Source of the DNA: Edaphocola flava
GTDB lineage: Bacteria > Bacteroidota > Bacteroidia > Chitinophagales > Chitinophagaceae
DNA length: 64,000 bases
Direction: 5' to 3'
NCBI RefSeq assembly: GCF_004118155.1
Contig: NZ_SAIQ01000001.1
Span: 186,001-250,000, forward strand
Shown in pieces: positions 25,180 to 34,018 of this stretch. How positions within the stretch are numbered: the first letter of the stretch is position 1; each line of letters begins with the position of its first letter. Under the pieces are notes generated by a model. That model made no database searches, was not told the origin of the DNA, and saw nothing but the letters and a program-made list of their open reading frames with translations. The position numbers and the translations under genes were made by a program.

Positions 25180-25752
25180 TTATCCCTTTACGGACAGATC
25201 TTGAATGCATTGCTCCCGGATCGTCCAGAGCTCCTCAAGTGTATAGGGTATTTCCGGATGTTTCAGTAACCATTGCTGCAGGTAATTGCGGTGATATTGC
25301 ACCTTGTATCCTGTAATCTGTTCTGGTAAGATGGTCGTTTCGACCAGAAGGTCTGGCAGAAAATCTGAAGGCTGCGCATGGGCATGGGTACAATCGACTC
25401 TGATACCCGCTACAGAAAGGTAGTTATGCGCCTCGGGAATATAGTCAAGTTTATGAGCAGCCAGGGTGGCCGCTACACGCGGTGTATTCTTTCCGCTCAT
25501 CCGGAAGATGCCCATACAGAGCAACACATTGCCCTGGTTATGTATACGAGCCAGCTGAAAGAGGAGCGCATGCTTGGTACTGCAGGTACCACGGCCTTCT
25601 TCCAATACACTTTCCAACCTGGTTTTATCCGGGTTTCTACCATATGGCAAATGCCTTACATACTGTAAGGCATTGCTGAAATTATATATACCTTTCTGCA
25701 GAAAAGCTACAGAAAGGGGATCATTTGCGGTAATGGGAAAATCGAATTCCAT
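25180..25752 (-). CDS. Transglutaminase-like cysteine-protease-fold protein
   Basis: A 190-residue protein with the order of residues seen in transglutaminase/arylamine-type folds: Cys57 in GRGTCSTKHALL, His109 in IPEAHNYLSV and Asp120 in GIRVDCTHA. It has no signal peptide, so it is probably cytosolic. It begins ten bases after pyrE and is probably cotranscribed with it, but no link to pyrimidine synthesis is evident. The assignment is from the triad pattern; the substrate is unknown. Confidence 0.6.
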   Translation of the reverse strand: MEFDFPITANDPLSVAFLQKGIYNFSNALQYVRHLPYGRNPDKTRLESVLEEGRGTCSTKHALLFQLARIHNQGNVLLCMGIFRMSGKNTPRVAATLAAHKLDYIPEAHNYLSVAGIRVDCTHAHAQPSDFLPDLLVETTILPEQITGYKVQYHRNYLQQWLLKHPEIPYTLEELWTIREQCIQDLSVKG

Positions 25753-25762
25753 CGGCGCCGGA

Positions 25763-26392
25763 TTATTGTCTCCAGGTAGATGGGCTTTCTCTCCATTCCA
25801 TCAACTGACTCAGTTGCGATTCAGTGATGATGTTTTGCTTCATACCCACCTCTACCAGCGCATTGTAATTGCTGATGGTATGGAATGGTACACCAGCCTC
25901 GCTGAAAGCGATATCTGCTGCCGCAAAACCATAAGTAAACAGTGCGACCAGTCCGATCACTTCACCGCCAGCCTGACGGATCGCTTCTACGGCTTCCAGA
26001 CTGCTTTTACCGGTAGAGATCAGGTCTTCTACTACCACTACTTTCTGACCCGGCTCCAGTACACCCTCAATCTGGTTGCCCAGACCATGTCCTTTCGGCT
26101 TGGAACGAACATAGATAAATGGTAAACGCAGCAGATCGGCAGCCAGTGCGCCATGCGGGATACCCGCTGTGGCAACGCCTGCGATAGATTCTGCATCACC
26201 AAACTTCTCCAGGATCAGGTTGGCCAGCTCGCTCTTTACATAATCTCTTACATGAGGAAAAGATAACAGCTTGCGGTTATCGCAATACACTGGTGACTTC
26301 CAACCGGAAGCCCAGGTAAATGGCTCGTCTGCATTCAGTTTCAAAGCCTTGATTTGTAATAATTTTTCGGCGAAAATAGTAGCATTACTCAT
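25763..26392 (-). CDS. pyrE: Orotate phosphoribosyltransferase
   Basis: A 209-residue type I phosphoribosyltransferase that makes orotidine 5'-phosphate from orotate and PRPP in pyrimidine synthesis. Seen: the PRPP loop VVVVEDLISTGKS (118-130), the FTWASGWKSPVYCDNR segment and the flexible catalytic loop RSKPKGHGLGN. Length is normal. No other pyr gene is adjacent. The divergent Nudix gene starts 60 bases away. Confidence 0.95.
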   Translation of the reverse strand: MSNATIFAEKLLQIKALKLNADEPFTWASGWKSPVYCDNRKLLSFPHVRDYVKSELANLILEKFGDAESIAGVATAGIPHGALAADLLRLPFIYVRSKPKGHGLGNQIEGVLEPGQKVVVVEDLISTGKSSLEAVEAIRQAGGEVIGLVALFTYGFAAADIAFSEAGVPFHTISNYNALVEVGMKQNIITESQLSQLMEWRESPSTWRQ

Positions 26393-26451
26393 GACGGCAA
26401 ACTTACATCAATTAACCGAATTTTTTGAATATTTCCGCTTACCTTCGCTAT

Positions 26452-27087
26452 ATGCACTTTACTCAAAAAATCTATATCAACGATAAACCCCTGATCCTTA
26501 CCAACTCTGCAGAGCAGTACCGTACGGAGCATCCGCTGAGCAAAGGATATGACCTGTTCATCGGGGCCTTTCACCGCAACTTCAGGCTGGCTAAAAAGCA
26601 CCTGGAAAATCCGATGGCTACCGGCGTGATTATTGAAGATATTGATGTAGAGACGATACAAAGAGAACTGAACAGTTATTTCACCCCTATTATCGCCGCT
26701 GGTGGTGTTGTACGCACCGGAGAGGGTAATGTACTGATGATCTACAGAAGGGGCAAATGGGATCTGCCTAAAGGCAAACTGGATGAAGGTGAGGATATTG
26801 CCGACTGTGCTGTTCGTGAAGTTATAGAAGAAACCGGGCTGCCGCAGGTGCAACTGGCCGATATCATCGGTACGACCTACCACATCTACACAGAAAAGAA
26901 GAAAGATATACTCAAAACAACCTACTGGTATCATATGACGGTAAAAGAGGCTTATACGCTTGTACCCCAGGCGGAAGAAAATATCGTAGAAGCCAAGTGG
27001 GTGCCGGTGGCAAAACTGCCCGAATACCTGAAATTATCCTTCAATGGCATTAAGGATGTCTTAAAAACAGCGGAGGTGCTGGTATGA
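26452..27087 (+). CDS. Nudix hydrolase with N-terminal extension
   Basis: A 211-residue protein, start placed at the ATG at 26452 because the added residues of the frame upstream fall in the promoter region. The first ~78 residues are an extra alpha/beta part (MHFTQKIYIN, YDLFIGAFHRNFRLAKKHL). The Nudix domain follows, with the box G108...E114...REVIEETG (122-129), which binds Mg and cleaves nucleoside-diphosphate-linked substrates. WDLPKGKLDEGED is typical of the MutT-like group. It overlaps the acetyltransferase gene by four bases (ATGA), so the two are translationally coupled. Confidence 0.85.
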   Translation: MHFTQKIYINDKPLILTNSAEQYRTEHPLSKGYDLFIGAFHRNFRLAKKHLENPMATGVIIEDIDVETIQRELNSYFTPIIAAGGVVRTGEGNVLMIYRRGKWDLPKGKLDEGEDIADCAVREVIEETGLPQVQLADIIGTTYHIYTEKKKDILKTTYWYHMTVKEAYTLVPQAEENIVEAKWVPVAKLPEYLKLSFNGIKDVLKTAEVLV

Positions 27088-27527
27088 TCTGGCAGGCAAA
27101 AACCTTTGCAGCATTAAGTAAAGAGGAGTTATACAAAATATTACAGGTACGCAATGAAGTGTTTATCGTGGAACAAAAGACTTATTACCAGGACCTGGAT
27201 GATAAAGATTTTGAAGCGATGCACATTTTCCTGAGCGATGATGATGGTAGTGTACTGGCCTACTGCCGTATTATGCGTGCCGGTGTAAGCTATGAGGAAT
27301 GCTGCATAGGCAGGGTCCTCACCAAACCTTCGGCAAGGGCACATGGCTATGGCCGCATCCTGGTACAGAAGGCACTGGACTTCCTGAAAGAGGAATGGAA
27401 TACCACCGCCGTCCGTATCAGCGCACAGTGTTACCTGCAGACATTTTATGAATCATACGGGTTTATTGCCACGGGCGAAACCTACCTGGAAGATGATCTT
27501 CCCCATATTGAAATGTGGAAACCCTGA
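27084..27527 (+). CDS. elaA: ElaA-like GNAT acetyltransferase
   Basis: A 147-residue GNAT-fold protein of the ElaA subgroup. Seen: the ElaA-typical start LYKILQVRNEVFIVEQ, the central CRIMRAGVSYEECCIGRVLT, and the acetyl-CoA pyrophosphate loop near ARAHGYGRILV. The acceptor substrate of ElaA is not established. Its start overlaps the Nudix stop. Confidence 0.87.
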   Translation: MIWQAKTFAALSKEELYKILQVRNEVFIVEQKTYYQDLDDKDFEAMHIFLSDDDGSVLAYCRIMRAGVSYEECCIGRVLTKPSARAHGYGRILVQKALDFLKEEWNTTAVRISAQCYLQTFYESYGFIATGETYLEDDLPHIEMWKP

Positions 27528-27544
27528 GGTTTCTGCATTTTTTT

Positions 27545-27552
27545 TATCTTTG
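27545..27552 (+). promoter_or_regulatory. Probable -7 box of prfB
   Basis: TATCTTTG matches TAnnTTTG, 32 bases before the prfB start. No clear TTTG at the expected distance was found. Confidence 0.5.
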
Positions 27553-27584
27553 CGCTACTCACAATTTTTTGAATTTCCGGAAAC

Positions 27585-28667
27585 ATGACGATAGAACAAT
27601 TAAAAGTAATGCGGGACCGTGTGGCGCATCTGAAGCAGTTTTTAAAGGTCGAAGACCGCACAGCCAAGGCTGACAGCGACTTTCAGCTCTCCCTCGCACC
27701 TGGCTTCTGGGATGATGATACACGTGCTACCGGTGTCATGAAGGAAATCAAGATCAACAAATACTGGATCGAACTTTTTAATAATGTACATACCTCTGTA
27801 GAGGACTTTGCGGTACTTTTTGACTTCTGGAAAGAAAATGAGGCTACGGAAGAGGAAGTAAAAGTAGCCTATGAAGCAGCGATTACGGCCCTCGATGAAG
27901 CCGAGTTTAAATCTACCCTGAACGAACCGGAAGATGAACTGACGGCTATGCTGCAGATCAATGCCGGTGCGGGCGGAACGGAAAGCCAGGACTGGGCCGA
28001 AATGCTGGCCCGTATGTACCGCATGTATGCGCAGAAACAAGGCTGGACGGTGTCTGAGATTGACTGGCAATGGGGCGACGGGGCCGGTATTAAAACCTGT
28101 ACACTGCAGCTCGAAGGTGAATTTGCTTTCGGATTACTGAAAGGCGAAAGTGGTGTGCACCGACTGGTACGTATCTCTCCGTTCGATAGTAATGCCCGCA
28201 GACATACGTCTTTCGTATCTGTAAACGTCTATCCCCTGGTAGATGATACGATCAATATTGAAATCAACCCCGCCGATATTAAAATGGAAACCTCCCGTAG
28301 TGGTGGTGCCGGTGGACAGAATGTAAATAAGGTAGAAACCAAGGTACAGCTGACCCACATTCCTACAGGTATTGTTGTGGTATGTCAGCAGGACAGAAGC
28401 CAGCTGGGCAACCGCGAACTGGCTATGCAGATGCTGAGAAGCCGACTGTACGAAATTGAATTGCAGAAACGCAATGCGATCAGGGATGCGGCCAATGCCA
28501 ATAAAAAGAAAATTGAATGGGGTTCTCAGATCCGATCCTATGTATTCCACCCGTACAAGATGATCAAAGACCATCGTACCGATTATGAGGTGGGCAATGT
28601 GCAACCTGTAATGGATGGTGAGCTGGACGGATTCATTAAAGCATACCTGATGGCAGGCAATGAATAA
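27585..28667 (+). CDS. prfB: Peptide chain release factor 2
   Basis: A 360-residue class I release factor. The stop-codon reading tripeptide SPF (198-200), specific to RF2, and the peptidyl-tRNA hydrolysis motif GGQ (243-245) are both present. The frame is continuous from ATG to stop. The programmed +1 frameshift at an in-frame TGA near codon 26, known from E. coli and many other bacteria, is absent: codons 18-24 read QFLKVED with no stop. Its stop overlaps the next gene by eight bases. Confidence 0.96.
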   Translation: MTIEQLKVMRDRVAHLKQFLKVEDRTAKADSDFQLSLAPGFWDDDTRATGVMKEIKINKYWIELFNNVHTSVEDFAVLFDFWKENEATEEEVKVAYEAAITALDEAEFKSTLNEPEDELTAMLQINAGAGGTESQDWAEMLARMYRMYAQKQGWTVSEIDWQWGDGAGIKTCTLQLEGEFAFGLLKGESGVHRLVRISPFDSNARRHTSFVSVNVYPLVDDTINIEINPADIKMETSRSGGAGGQNVNKVETKVQLTHIPTGIVVVCQQDRSQLGNRELAMQMLRSRLYEIELQKRNAIRDAANANKKKIEWGSQIRSYVFHPYKMIKDHRTDYEVGNVQPVMDGELDGFIKAYLMAGNE

Positions 28668-29964
28668 ACAATACGGACATACATCTATAGACCGGGCAGC
28701 ACCCGCAGCTATTGAGGCATTTCAGCTGCAGCGCATACAAGCACTGCTGCAATACCTCAATAGCCATGCTCCGTTTTATCAAAGATTATTTGCTGCTCAT
28801 GGAATTGATATCACTGAAGTCAACTCCATAGAGGCTTTCCGTAAGTTACCCCTTACCAGTAAGGAAGATATACAGGCGCACAACTGGGATTTCCTTTGCG
28901 TACCCCGATCGGCTATTGCCGAATATACGGCTACATCCGGTACACTTGGTCAGCCCGTAACCATTGCGCTTACTGCTGCTGATCTGGATCGACTGGCCTA
29001 TAATGAATACTGTTCGCTGCAACTGATGGAGCTGAGCAGTGAGGACAGCCTGCAACTGATGCTGACCCTGGACAAACAGTTTATGGCCGGTATGGCATAC
29101 TATAAAGGGGCACAGCAGCTGGGTACTGCGGTCATCCGCACCGGACCTGGCCTGCCACAGATGCAACTGGAGGTGATGCAGCGATTGCAGCCTTCGGTAC
29201 TGGTAGCGGTACCTTCATTCCTGGTTAAACTAAAAGAATATATTGCGTCCACTCAAACGGAACTGCATACCCTCAGCCCCCGTAAAGTGCTGGCCATTGG
29301 TGAGGCAGTAAGGGACAAAGACCTGAACCCAAGTATACTGGCCCAAAGGATACAGGAGGGCTGGAACCTGGAATTATTCGGAACCTATGCGGCTACTGAA
29401 ATGCAGACGGCCTTTACAGAATGTACTGCTCATCAGGGCGGACACCTGCAACCGGAATTGTTGTACGTGGAACTATTGGATGAGAATGGCGATCCGGTAA
29501 CACCGGGTACAGCCGGGGAAGTAACGATCACCACACTGGGTGTAGAAGGCATGCCTTTACTGCGCTACCAGACCGGCGATCTTTGTGAGGGCTATTATGA
29601 AACCTGTGCCTGCGGCCGCACTACAATGCGCCTGGGACCGGTTGTTGGCCGCAAAAAACAAATGATCAAATATAAGGGCACCTCTCTCTACCCTCCTATG
29701 GTGGCAGAGGTATTGCACCGGATGGCTTTCATTTCAGAATATGTGATTGAGATTACGCAGGATGAATATGCGCAGGATATGCTGGTATTACACTTACACA
29801 GCACCGATCCGGATGCTGTAGATCATAATAGTCTGAAGCAGCAGTTACAGTCAGCCTTAAGGGTTTTACCACAGATAGAATGGTGCAGCCTGGAGCAGAT
29901 AATGCAGATGCAATTTCCTAATGGCTCCAGAAAACCGTTACGGTTCCGGGACAGGAGAGCCTAA
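28660..29964 (+). CDS. Phenylacetate-CoA ligase-like AMP-forming enzyme
   Basis: A 434-residue member of the PaaK-like adenylate-forming family. Seen: the P-loop-like [16 protein letters not shown], the [13 protein letters not shown] adenine region, the [10 protein letters not shown] aspartate motif and a CACG pair that may bind zinc, then the C-terminal lid starting at [17 protein letters not shown]. It activates an aryl- or acyl-carboxylate as its CoA thioester. No phenylacetate degradation gene is nearby, so the substrate is open. The start lies inside the end of prfB. Confidence 0.82.
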   Translation: MNKQYGHTSIDRAAPAAIEAFQLQRIQALLQYLNSHAPFYQRLFAAHGIDITEVNSIEAFRKLPLTSKEDIQAHNWDFLCVPRSAIAEYTATSGTLGQPVTIALTAADLDRLAYNEYCSLQLMELSSEDSLQLMLTLDKQFMAGMAYYKGAQQLGTAVIRTGPGLPQMQLEVMQRLQPSVLVAVPSFLVKLKEYIASTQTELHTLSPRKVLAIGEAVRDKDLNPSILAQRIQEGWNLELFGTYAATEMQTAFTECTAHQGGHLQPELLYVELLDENGDPVTPGTAGEVTITTLGVEGMPLLRYQTGDLCEGYYETCACGRTTMRLGPVVGRKKQMIKYKGTSLYPPMVAEVLHRMAFISEYVIEITQDEYAQDMLVLHLHSTDPDAVDHNSLKQQLQSALRVLPQIEWCSLEQIMQMQFPNGSRKPLRFRDRRA

Positions 29965-29988
29965 GCCTCCTGCCCTTTCCCCAAAAAT

Positions 29989-31257
29989 TTAGTTATGTAT
30001 ATCCCCGTTACGCTTATCTGAACGGATAATCAGACGTATGGTAGGATCATTTGTGATAAAGCTCCACATCCAGCTGAAGAATAGTTTTACCTTGTTGCGG
30101 AAACCGGCAATAGGCATAATGTGTATCAGCAGCCAGGCCATCCAGGCGATAAAACCTTTCATAAAGCTCTTCGGCAGGTCTACTACCGCTTTGAATTTAG
30201 AAATGATAGCCATACTTCCCTTATCCTTATAGGTAAATGCTTTCAGGGCATTACCCTGCTGCAGGTTCACAAAATTCTTAGCCAGTAATTGTCCCTGCTG
30301 TATGGCGGGCTGTGCCAGTTGCGGATGCCCGTTGGCAAAGGCTGCATCTGCGGTCATATAACAGATATCTCCGATGGCAAATATAGCATCCGTTCCCTGC
30401 ACGCGGTTATATTCATCTACCAGTATCCTCCTGCCGCGTCCGATGCTCTCGGCCGGCAAGCCCGGTGCTTCTTTGGCGATAACACCCGAAACCCAGATCA
30501 GGCTGTAGGTTTCAATTGTCTCTCCATTAGCCAGGTATACATGATCGTCTTTATAATCCTGTACGGCTACCGAAAGCTTGATTTCTACACCCAGTCGGGT
30601 GAGCTGGTCGTAGGCTTCCTGCTGCGATTTCTGGGTCATCGGCCCCAGTAGATTTGGACCGGCATCGATCAGTACAATGCGGGTATGAATACCGTTCAGC
30701 TCGGGATAATCTTTTTCTTTGACATGTCCTTCCATTTCGGCCAGCATTCCGGCTACTTCTACACCGGTAGGTCCACCTCCGGCGATCACGATGGTCATGA
30801 GTTTGCGGCGCTCTTCAGGATCGGTAGTACGACAGGCACATTCCAGATGAAGCAGTAATGTATTACGTATTTTCAAGGCATCATTGATATTTTTCAGCGG
30901 CATGGCTTTTTCCTGCACGCGTTCCATACCAAAGAAATTGGTCTCTGTACCCATAGCCAGTACGAGGTAATCGTACGTGAGGTTACCATTATCTGTTTCT
31001 ATATACTTTTCGGCAGCATGTATCTGCTTCAGATTACCGTTGAAAAAACGTATATTATCTTTTTCCTGGAACATCCTGCGGAAAGGATAACTGATATTGG
31101 AAGGTTCGATAAAGGCTGTCGCAACCTGGTAGATAAGGGGTGGGAAGAAGTTATAGTTATTTGTATCGACAAGAACGGCTTCTATACCGGATTTACCGGC
31201 AAGAGATTTCGCCAGGTTCATACCGGCAAAACCACCACCAACAATGACTATTCTCAT
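29989..31257 (-). CDS. ndh: Type II NADH dehydrogenase (NDH-2)
   Basis: A 422-residue two-dinucleotide-binding flavoprotein. Seen: the FAD-binding VGGGFAG (6-12), the LDxNNYN-like VDTNNYNFFPPLIYQVA motif that marks NDH-2, the NADH-binding VIAGGGPTGVEVAG, and FAIGDICYM. The C-terminus is hydrophobic and amphipathic (FIAWMAWLLIHIMPI, VKLFFSWMW), anchoring it on the inner face of the cytoplasmic membrane. It passes electrons from NADH to menaquinone without pumping protons. Confidence 0.93.
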   Translation of the reverse strand: MRIVIVGGGFAGMNLAKSLAGKSGIEAVLVDTNNYNFFPPLIYQVATAFIEPSNISYPFRRMFQEKDNIRFFNGNLKQIHAAEKYIETDNGNLTYDYLVLAMGTETNFFGMERVQEKAMPLKNINDALKIRNTLLLHLECACRTTDPEERRKLMTIVIAGGGPTGVEVAGMLAEMEGHVKEKDYPELNGIHTRIVLIDAGPNLLGPMTQKSQQEAYDQLTRLGVEIKLSVAVQDYKDDHVYLANGETIETYSLIWVSGVIAKEAPGLPAESIGRGRRILVDEYNRVQGTDAIFAIGDICYMTADAAFANGHPQLAQPAIQQGQLLAKNFVNLQQGNALKAFTYKDKGSMAIISKFKAVVDLPKSFMKGFIAWMAWLLIHIMPIAGFRNKVKLFFSWMWSFITNDPTIRLIIRSDKRNGDIHN

Positions 31258-31453
31258 AATCTGAGTTTATTAGATGAATGCAAACAGGAAAATTCCTATG
31301 CTCTACTATACCCAGGCTTAAACTAAAATAACACTCGAACAGAGGGTCTGTAAAGGACGGGAATACTCCCTGATAAAATCATGTAAAGTTAAGAAAATCA
31401 GTACGCACAGCCCCCTTTTTATATCCATATTTATGTTAAATCTCTTGATGAAA

Positions 31454-31483
31454 ACGCCCGCCGGAACGAGACCGGCAGGGCGT
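31454..31483 (-). terminator. Terminator of the tonB gene
   Basis: An interrupted 11-bp stem (ACGCCC + GCCGG with CCGGC + GGGCGT, one bulged A) around AACGAGA. On the minus strand it ends in TTTTC. Confidence 0.75.
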
Positions 31484-31502
31484 GTAACAGATGAGAAAAT
31501 CA

Positions 31503-32360
31503 TTATCTGAATGCGAAGCGGATAGGTATGGTCATCTTTACATTCACGGCAGTTCCCTTTTGTTTGCCGGCTTTCCAGCGGGGTGCATTTTCCAGTACCC
31601 TTACCGCTTCCTCACTACACCCGCCGCCAACACCTCTGGCCACCTTAACCCGGGAAATGCTACCGTCTTTTGCCACCACAAAATTTACGTATACGGTCCC
31701 TTCTATTTCATCCACACGTGCTGCCTGCGGATACTGAAGGTTATCGGCCAGGTATTTCTTCCAGGCCTGCATACCACCGGGGAACTCCGGCATTTCATCG
31801 GCCATATCCCTTACCCTATCATCCATCACTACCGGTCCTGTAGCCAAAGCAGTATCTTTCGGATCGCCTTTACGACTGAGCAGATCACCGGTCGGCCCAT
31901 CGGACAAGCTATTGTCCATTGCAATCGCGGTACCATCTGCCAGCCCGGGATTATCGACCGGTCCGGCCAGTGCATCTTTATCGGGCATTTTGGCGATAGG
32001 CTTGTCTGCTACCGGATCTTTTACGATAACGGGGTTGGCAAAATCAGCTGTCTTTGCAGTGCGCCCGGTGTGACCAATAGGCTTTCCGATTTCCTTTTCG
32101 GGTAAGTCAAATTCATTAATTTGAACAACAGCCGTATCTGTTACTACAGGAGATTTACCCGTAATGGTTAATTCGGCATCGTCCGTCTTGTCTTTTGCGG
32201 CTAATAGTGCCAGCAGGCCTACTATAGCCATAGCCATCAGGCCGGCTTTGATCATACGGCGATTGTAATTGTTACGCAGCTCATAAGCACCATATTGTTT
32301 GTTGCGATGAGCAAAGAGGATATCCAGGTATCCGGTGGCGGGAGGGATGTGCGTATTCAT
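31503..32360 (-). CDS. tonB: TonB-family energy transducer
   Basis: A 285-residue protein. Residues 1-37 are cytosolic, with the HRNKQYGAYELRNNYNRRM motif common in Bacteroidota TonB. A single transmembrane helix lies at 38-55. A periplasm-spanning Pro/Asp-rich middle follows. The final ~90 residues are a TonB C-terminal domain (PEFPGGMQAWKKYLADNLQYP, EGTVYVNFVVAKDGS, GCSEEAVRVL). It couples proton-motive force to outer-membrane receptors. exbB and exbD are not adjacent. The start is set at 32360; the frame reaches nine codons further without support. Confidence 0.9.
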   Translation of the reverse strand: MNTHIPPATGYLDILFAHRNKQYGAYELRNNYNRRMIKAGLMAMAIVGLLALLAAKDKTDDAELTITGKSPVVTDTAVVQINEFDLPEKEIGKPIGHTGRTAKTADFANPVIVKDPVADKPIAKMPDKDALAGPVDNPGLADGTAIAMDNSLSDGPTGDLLSRKGDPKDTALATGPVVMDDRVRDMADEMPEFPGGMQAWKKYLADNLQYPQAARVDEIEGTVYVNFVVAKDGSISRVKVARGVGGGCSEEAVRVLENAPRWKAGKQKGTAVNVKMTIPIRFAFR

Positions 32361-32444
32361 AAGATCGTATTTACTTAATAAACACAATCCTGATTTTTTT
32401 CCATAAAATTTTCTATTTTGCTACTGCACTCTAATACTCCTTTT

Positions 32445-32873
32445 ATGCCACAAACCAAACTTACCATAGCAGCAGCACCTTACGGATTTGCTACAACAGA
32501 TGACCAGGGAATCGTTACCCGTATGGACATTCGCCCGGAATTGGGCGGCAACAACAGTGGCAGCAGCCCTATGATGTTATTGCTAAATGCCCTGGCAGGC
32601 TGTGCCAGTATTGATGTACTGATGATCCTGAACAAAATGAAAATACCGGTACAGGATTATACCGTAACTGTAGATGGAGAAAGGGAAAAAGATAAGGAGC
32701 CTGCTTTATGGCAGACGATTCATATGCGCTTTGCAATGAAGGGAGATCCGGCGATGGAGCCTTCTGTAAAACGCGCCATTGATCTGTCTCTGGACAAATA
32801 TTGTTCGGTAGCTTTTACTTTAAGAACAGGCGGAGCCACGATCACCTATGATCTGGATATCTCAGCAAACTAA
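32445..32873 (+). CDS. OsmC family protein
   Basis: A 142-residue OsmC/Ohr-type protein. Seen: SPMMLLLNALAGCASIDVL with Cys53 and DKYCSVAFTL with Cys120, the two redox-active Cys of the family, plus a SxKRAIDLSLDKYC helix. Family members reduce organic hydroperoxides with lipoyl or dithiol partners. The start is taken at the ATG at 32445; an earlier TTG gives nine extra residues that look non-coding. The 3' end overlaps the convergent DUF3037 gene by 12 bases. Confidence 0.88.
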   Translation: MPQTKLTIAAAPYGFATTDDQGIVTRMDIRPELGGNNSGSSPMMLLLNALAGCASIDVLMILNKMKIPVQDYTVTVDGEREKDKEPALWQTIHMRFAMKGDPAMEPSVKRAIDLSLDKYCSVAFTLRTGGATITYDLDISAN

Positions 32874-33248
32874 TTGCTGCAGTAGTTTTTCTGCTGCAGC
32901 CTCAACATCCTGGGCATAGCCCGGGTGTATGGAAGAGCATTGTACAATAGTGCTGCGCGTAGCGCTCAGCCAGCGGAAGCGCTCTGCCTTACCCAGGCGG
33001 GCAATAGGCGAACGACAGGCTTTATCGCCGGAAGTAATGCGCTCAAATCCTTTAAGATGTGCTGCAATCAGGTCCAGGTCTATATGGGCATGCAATGCCT
33101 GTAACCGTACCCCATCCAGGTAGGTTTTGCAGATCAGCAGATTTTTCTGTTTACAATACAGCAGTATGCCTGCATTCATGAATTCTTCCCGTTCTACACG
33201 TGGAACAATACGGATTACGGCATACTCATATAAGAGCCAATCTTGCAT
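32862..33248 (-). CDS. DUF3037 protein paired with a HipA-like kinase
   Basis: A 128-residue protein of the DUF3037 type, recognised by YAVIRIVPRVEREEFMNAGILLYC near the start and by RFRWLSATRSTIVQCSSIHPG. The function is unknown. The start overlaps the end of the HipA-like gene by 23 bases, the tightest coupling on this strand, so the two proteins probably act together. It has no signal peptide or membrane segment. It is the last gene of a leftward run that starts at miaB. Confidence 0.8.
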   Translation of the reverse strand: MQDWLLYEYAVIRIVPRVEREEFMNAGILLYCKQKNLLICKTYLDGVRLQALHAHIDLDLIAAHLKGFERITSGDKACRSPIARLGKAERFRWLSATRSTIVQCSSIHPGYAQDVEAAAEKLLQQLVC

Positions 33249-34014
33249 CCAGCGCTTGTTTTACAAATTTATCACTGTGCAGCACGCGCTGCGTTAAAAA
33301 GTTGAGGTATCCTTCTTTGATCTCTTCGAGGCTGAGTTCCGGTTCTGATAACTGCAGCCATTCTTCCGGAATGGCATTAATGATTGCACGCAGCAGTTCC
33401 GGTGTAATTGTTTGTACACCTTCAGCCGCCACCGCTTCCAGTTCAGTCGCTTTGGGCAGCAATACATGCTCCTTGATCATCGCAAACGGGCTTTGCGCAA
33501 GGTTGTCGCGGCTGTCCCAGTTATGATGAAAGTATAATGCTGCTCCGTGATCGATCAGCCAGATTTCTTTATTCCAAACGAGCATATTGGTATTGCGGGC
33601 CGTGCGGTCAATATTCATCAGTAAGGCATCGAGCCATACGATTTTAGAGGCCGTACGGGCATCCAGATCATGTACTTCGGGATCGAAGGTCAATGCACCA
33701 CTAAGGAAGTGTACGCCCAGATTGAGGCCGGTACTGGCTTTGAGCAGGTCTTGTATCTCCTCATCCGGTTCGGTTCGGCCAAAGCCTTCTGCCAGGTGGG
33801 CAAATACCATTTCCGGCATATGCAGTCCTAATGCACGGGCCAGCTCTCCGCCGATAAAGTCAGCAATCAGTGCTTTGAGGCCCTGCCCTGCCCCACGGAA
33901 TTTCAATACATACAGGAATCCGTCATCGCCCTCTGCAATGGCCGGTAAAGAACCACCCTCGCGCAGCGGACTGATGTAGCGGATAACATTTATATGTCGA
34001 ATGGGATTGATCAT
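33226..34014 (-). CDS. HipA-like kinase domain protein
   Basis: A 262-residue protein with a HipA/PI4K-like kinase core. Seen: a possible nucleotide Lys38 (YVLKFRG), the catalytic loop LLMNIDRTARNTNMLV with Asp136 and Asn141/143, and the metal-binding Asp155 in IWLIDHGAALYF. It lacks the HipA N-terminal subdomain and any HipB-like repressor neighbour. HipA kinases phosphorylate tRNA synthetases in toxin-antitoxin systems; whether this shorter form does so is unknown. It lies four bases after gldA and overlaps DUF3037. Confidence 0.75.
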   Translation of the reverse strand: MINPIRHINVIRYISPLREGGSLPAIAEGDDGFLYVLKFRGAGQGLKALIADFIGGELARALGLHMPEMVFAHLAEGFGRTEPDEEIQDLLKASTGLNLGVHFLSGALTFDPEVHDLDARTASKIVWLDALLMNIDRTARNTNMLVWNKEIWLIDHGAALYFHHNWDSRDNLAQSPFAMIKEHVLLPKATELEAVAAEGVQTITPELLRAIINAIPEEWLQLSEPELSLEEIKEGYLNFLTQRVLHSDKFVKQALDARLALI

Positions 34015-34018
34015 GATT

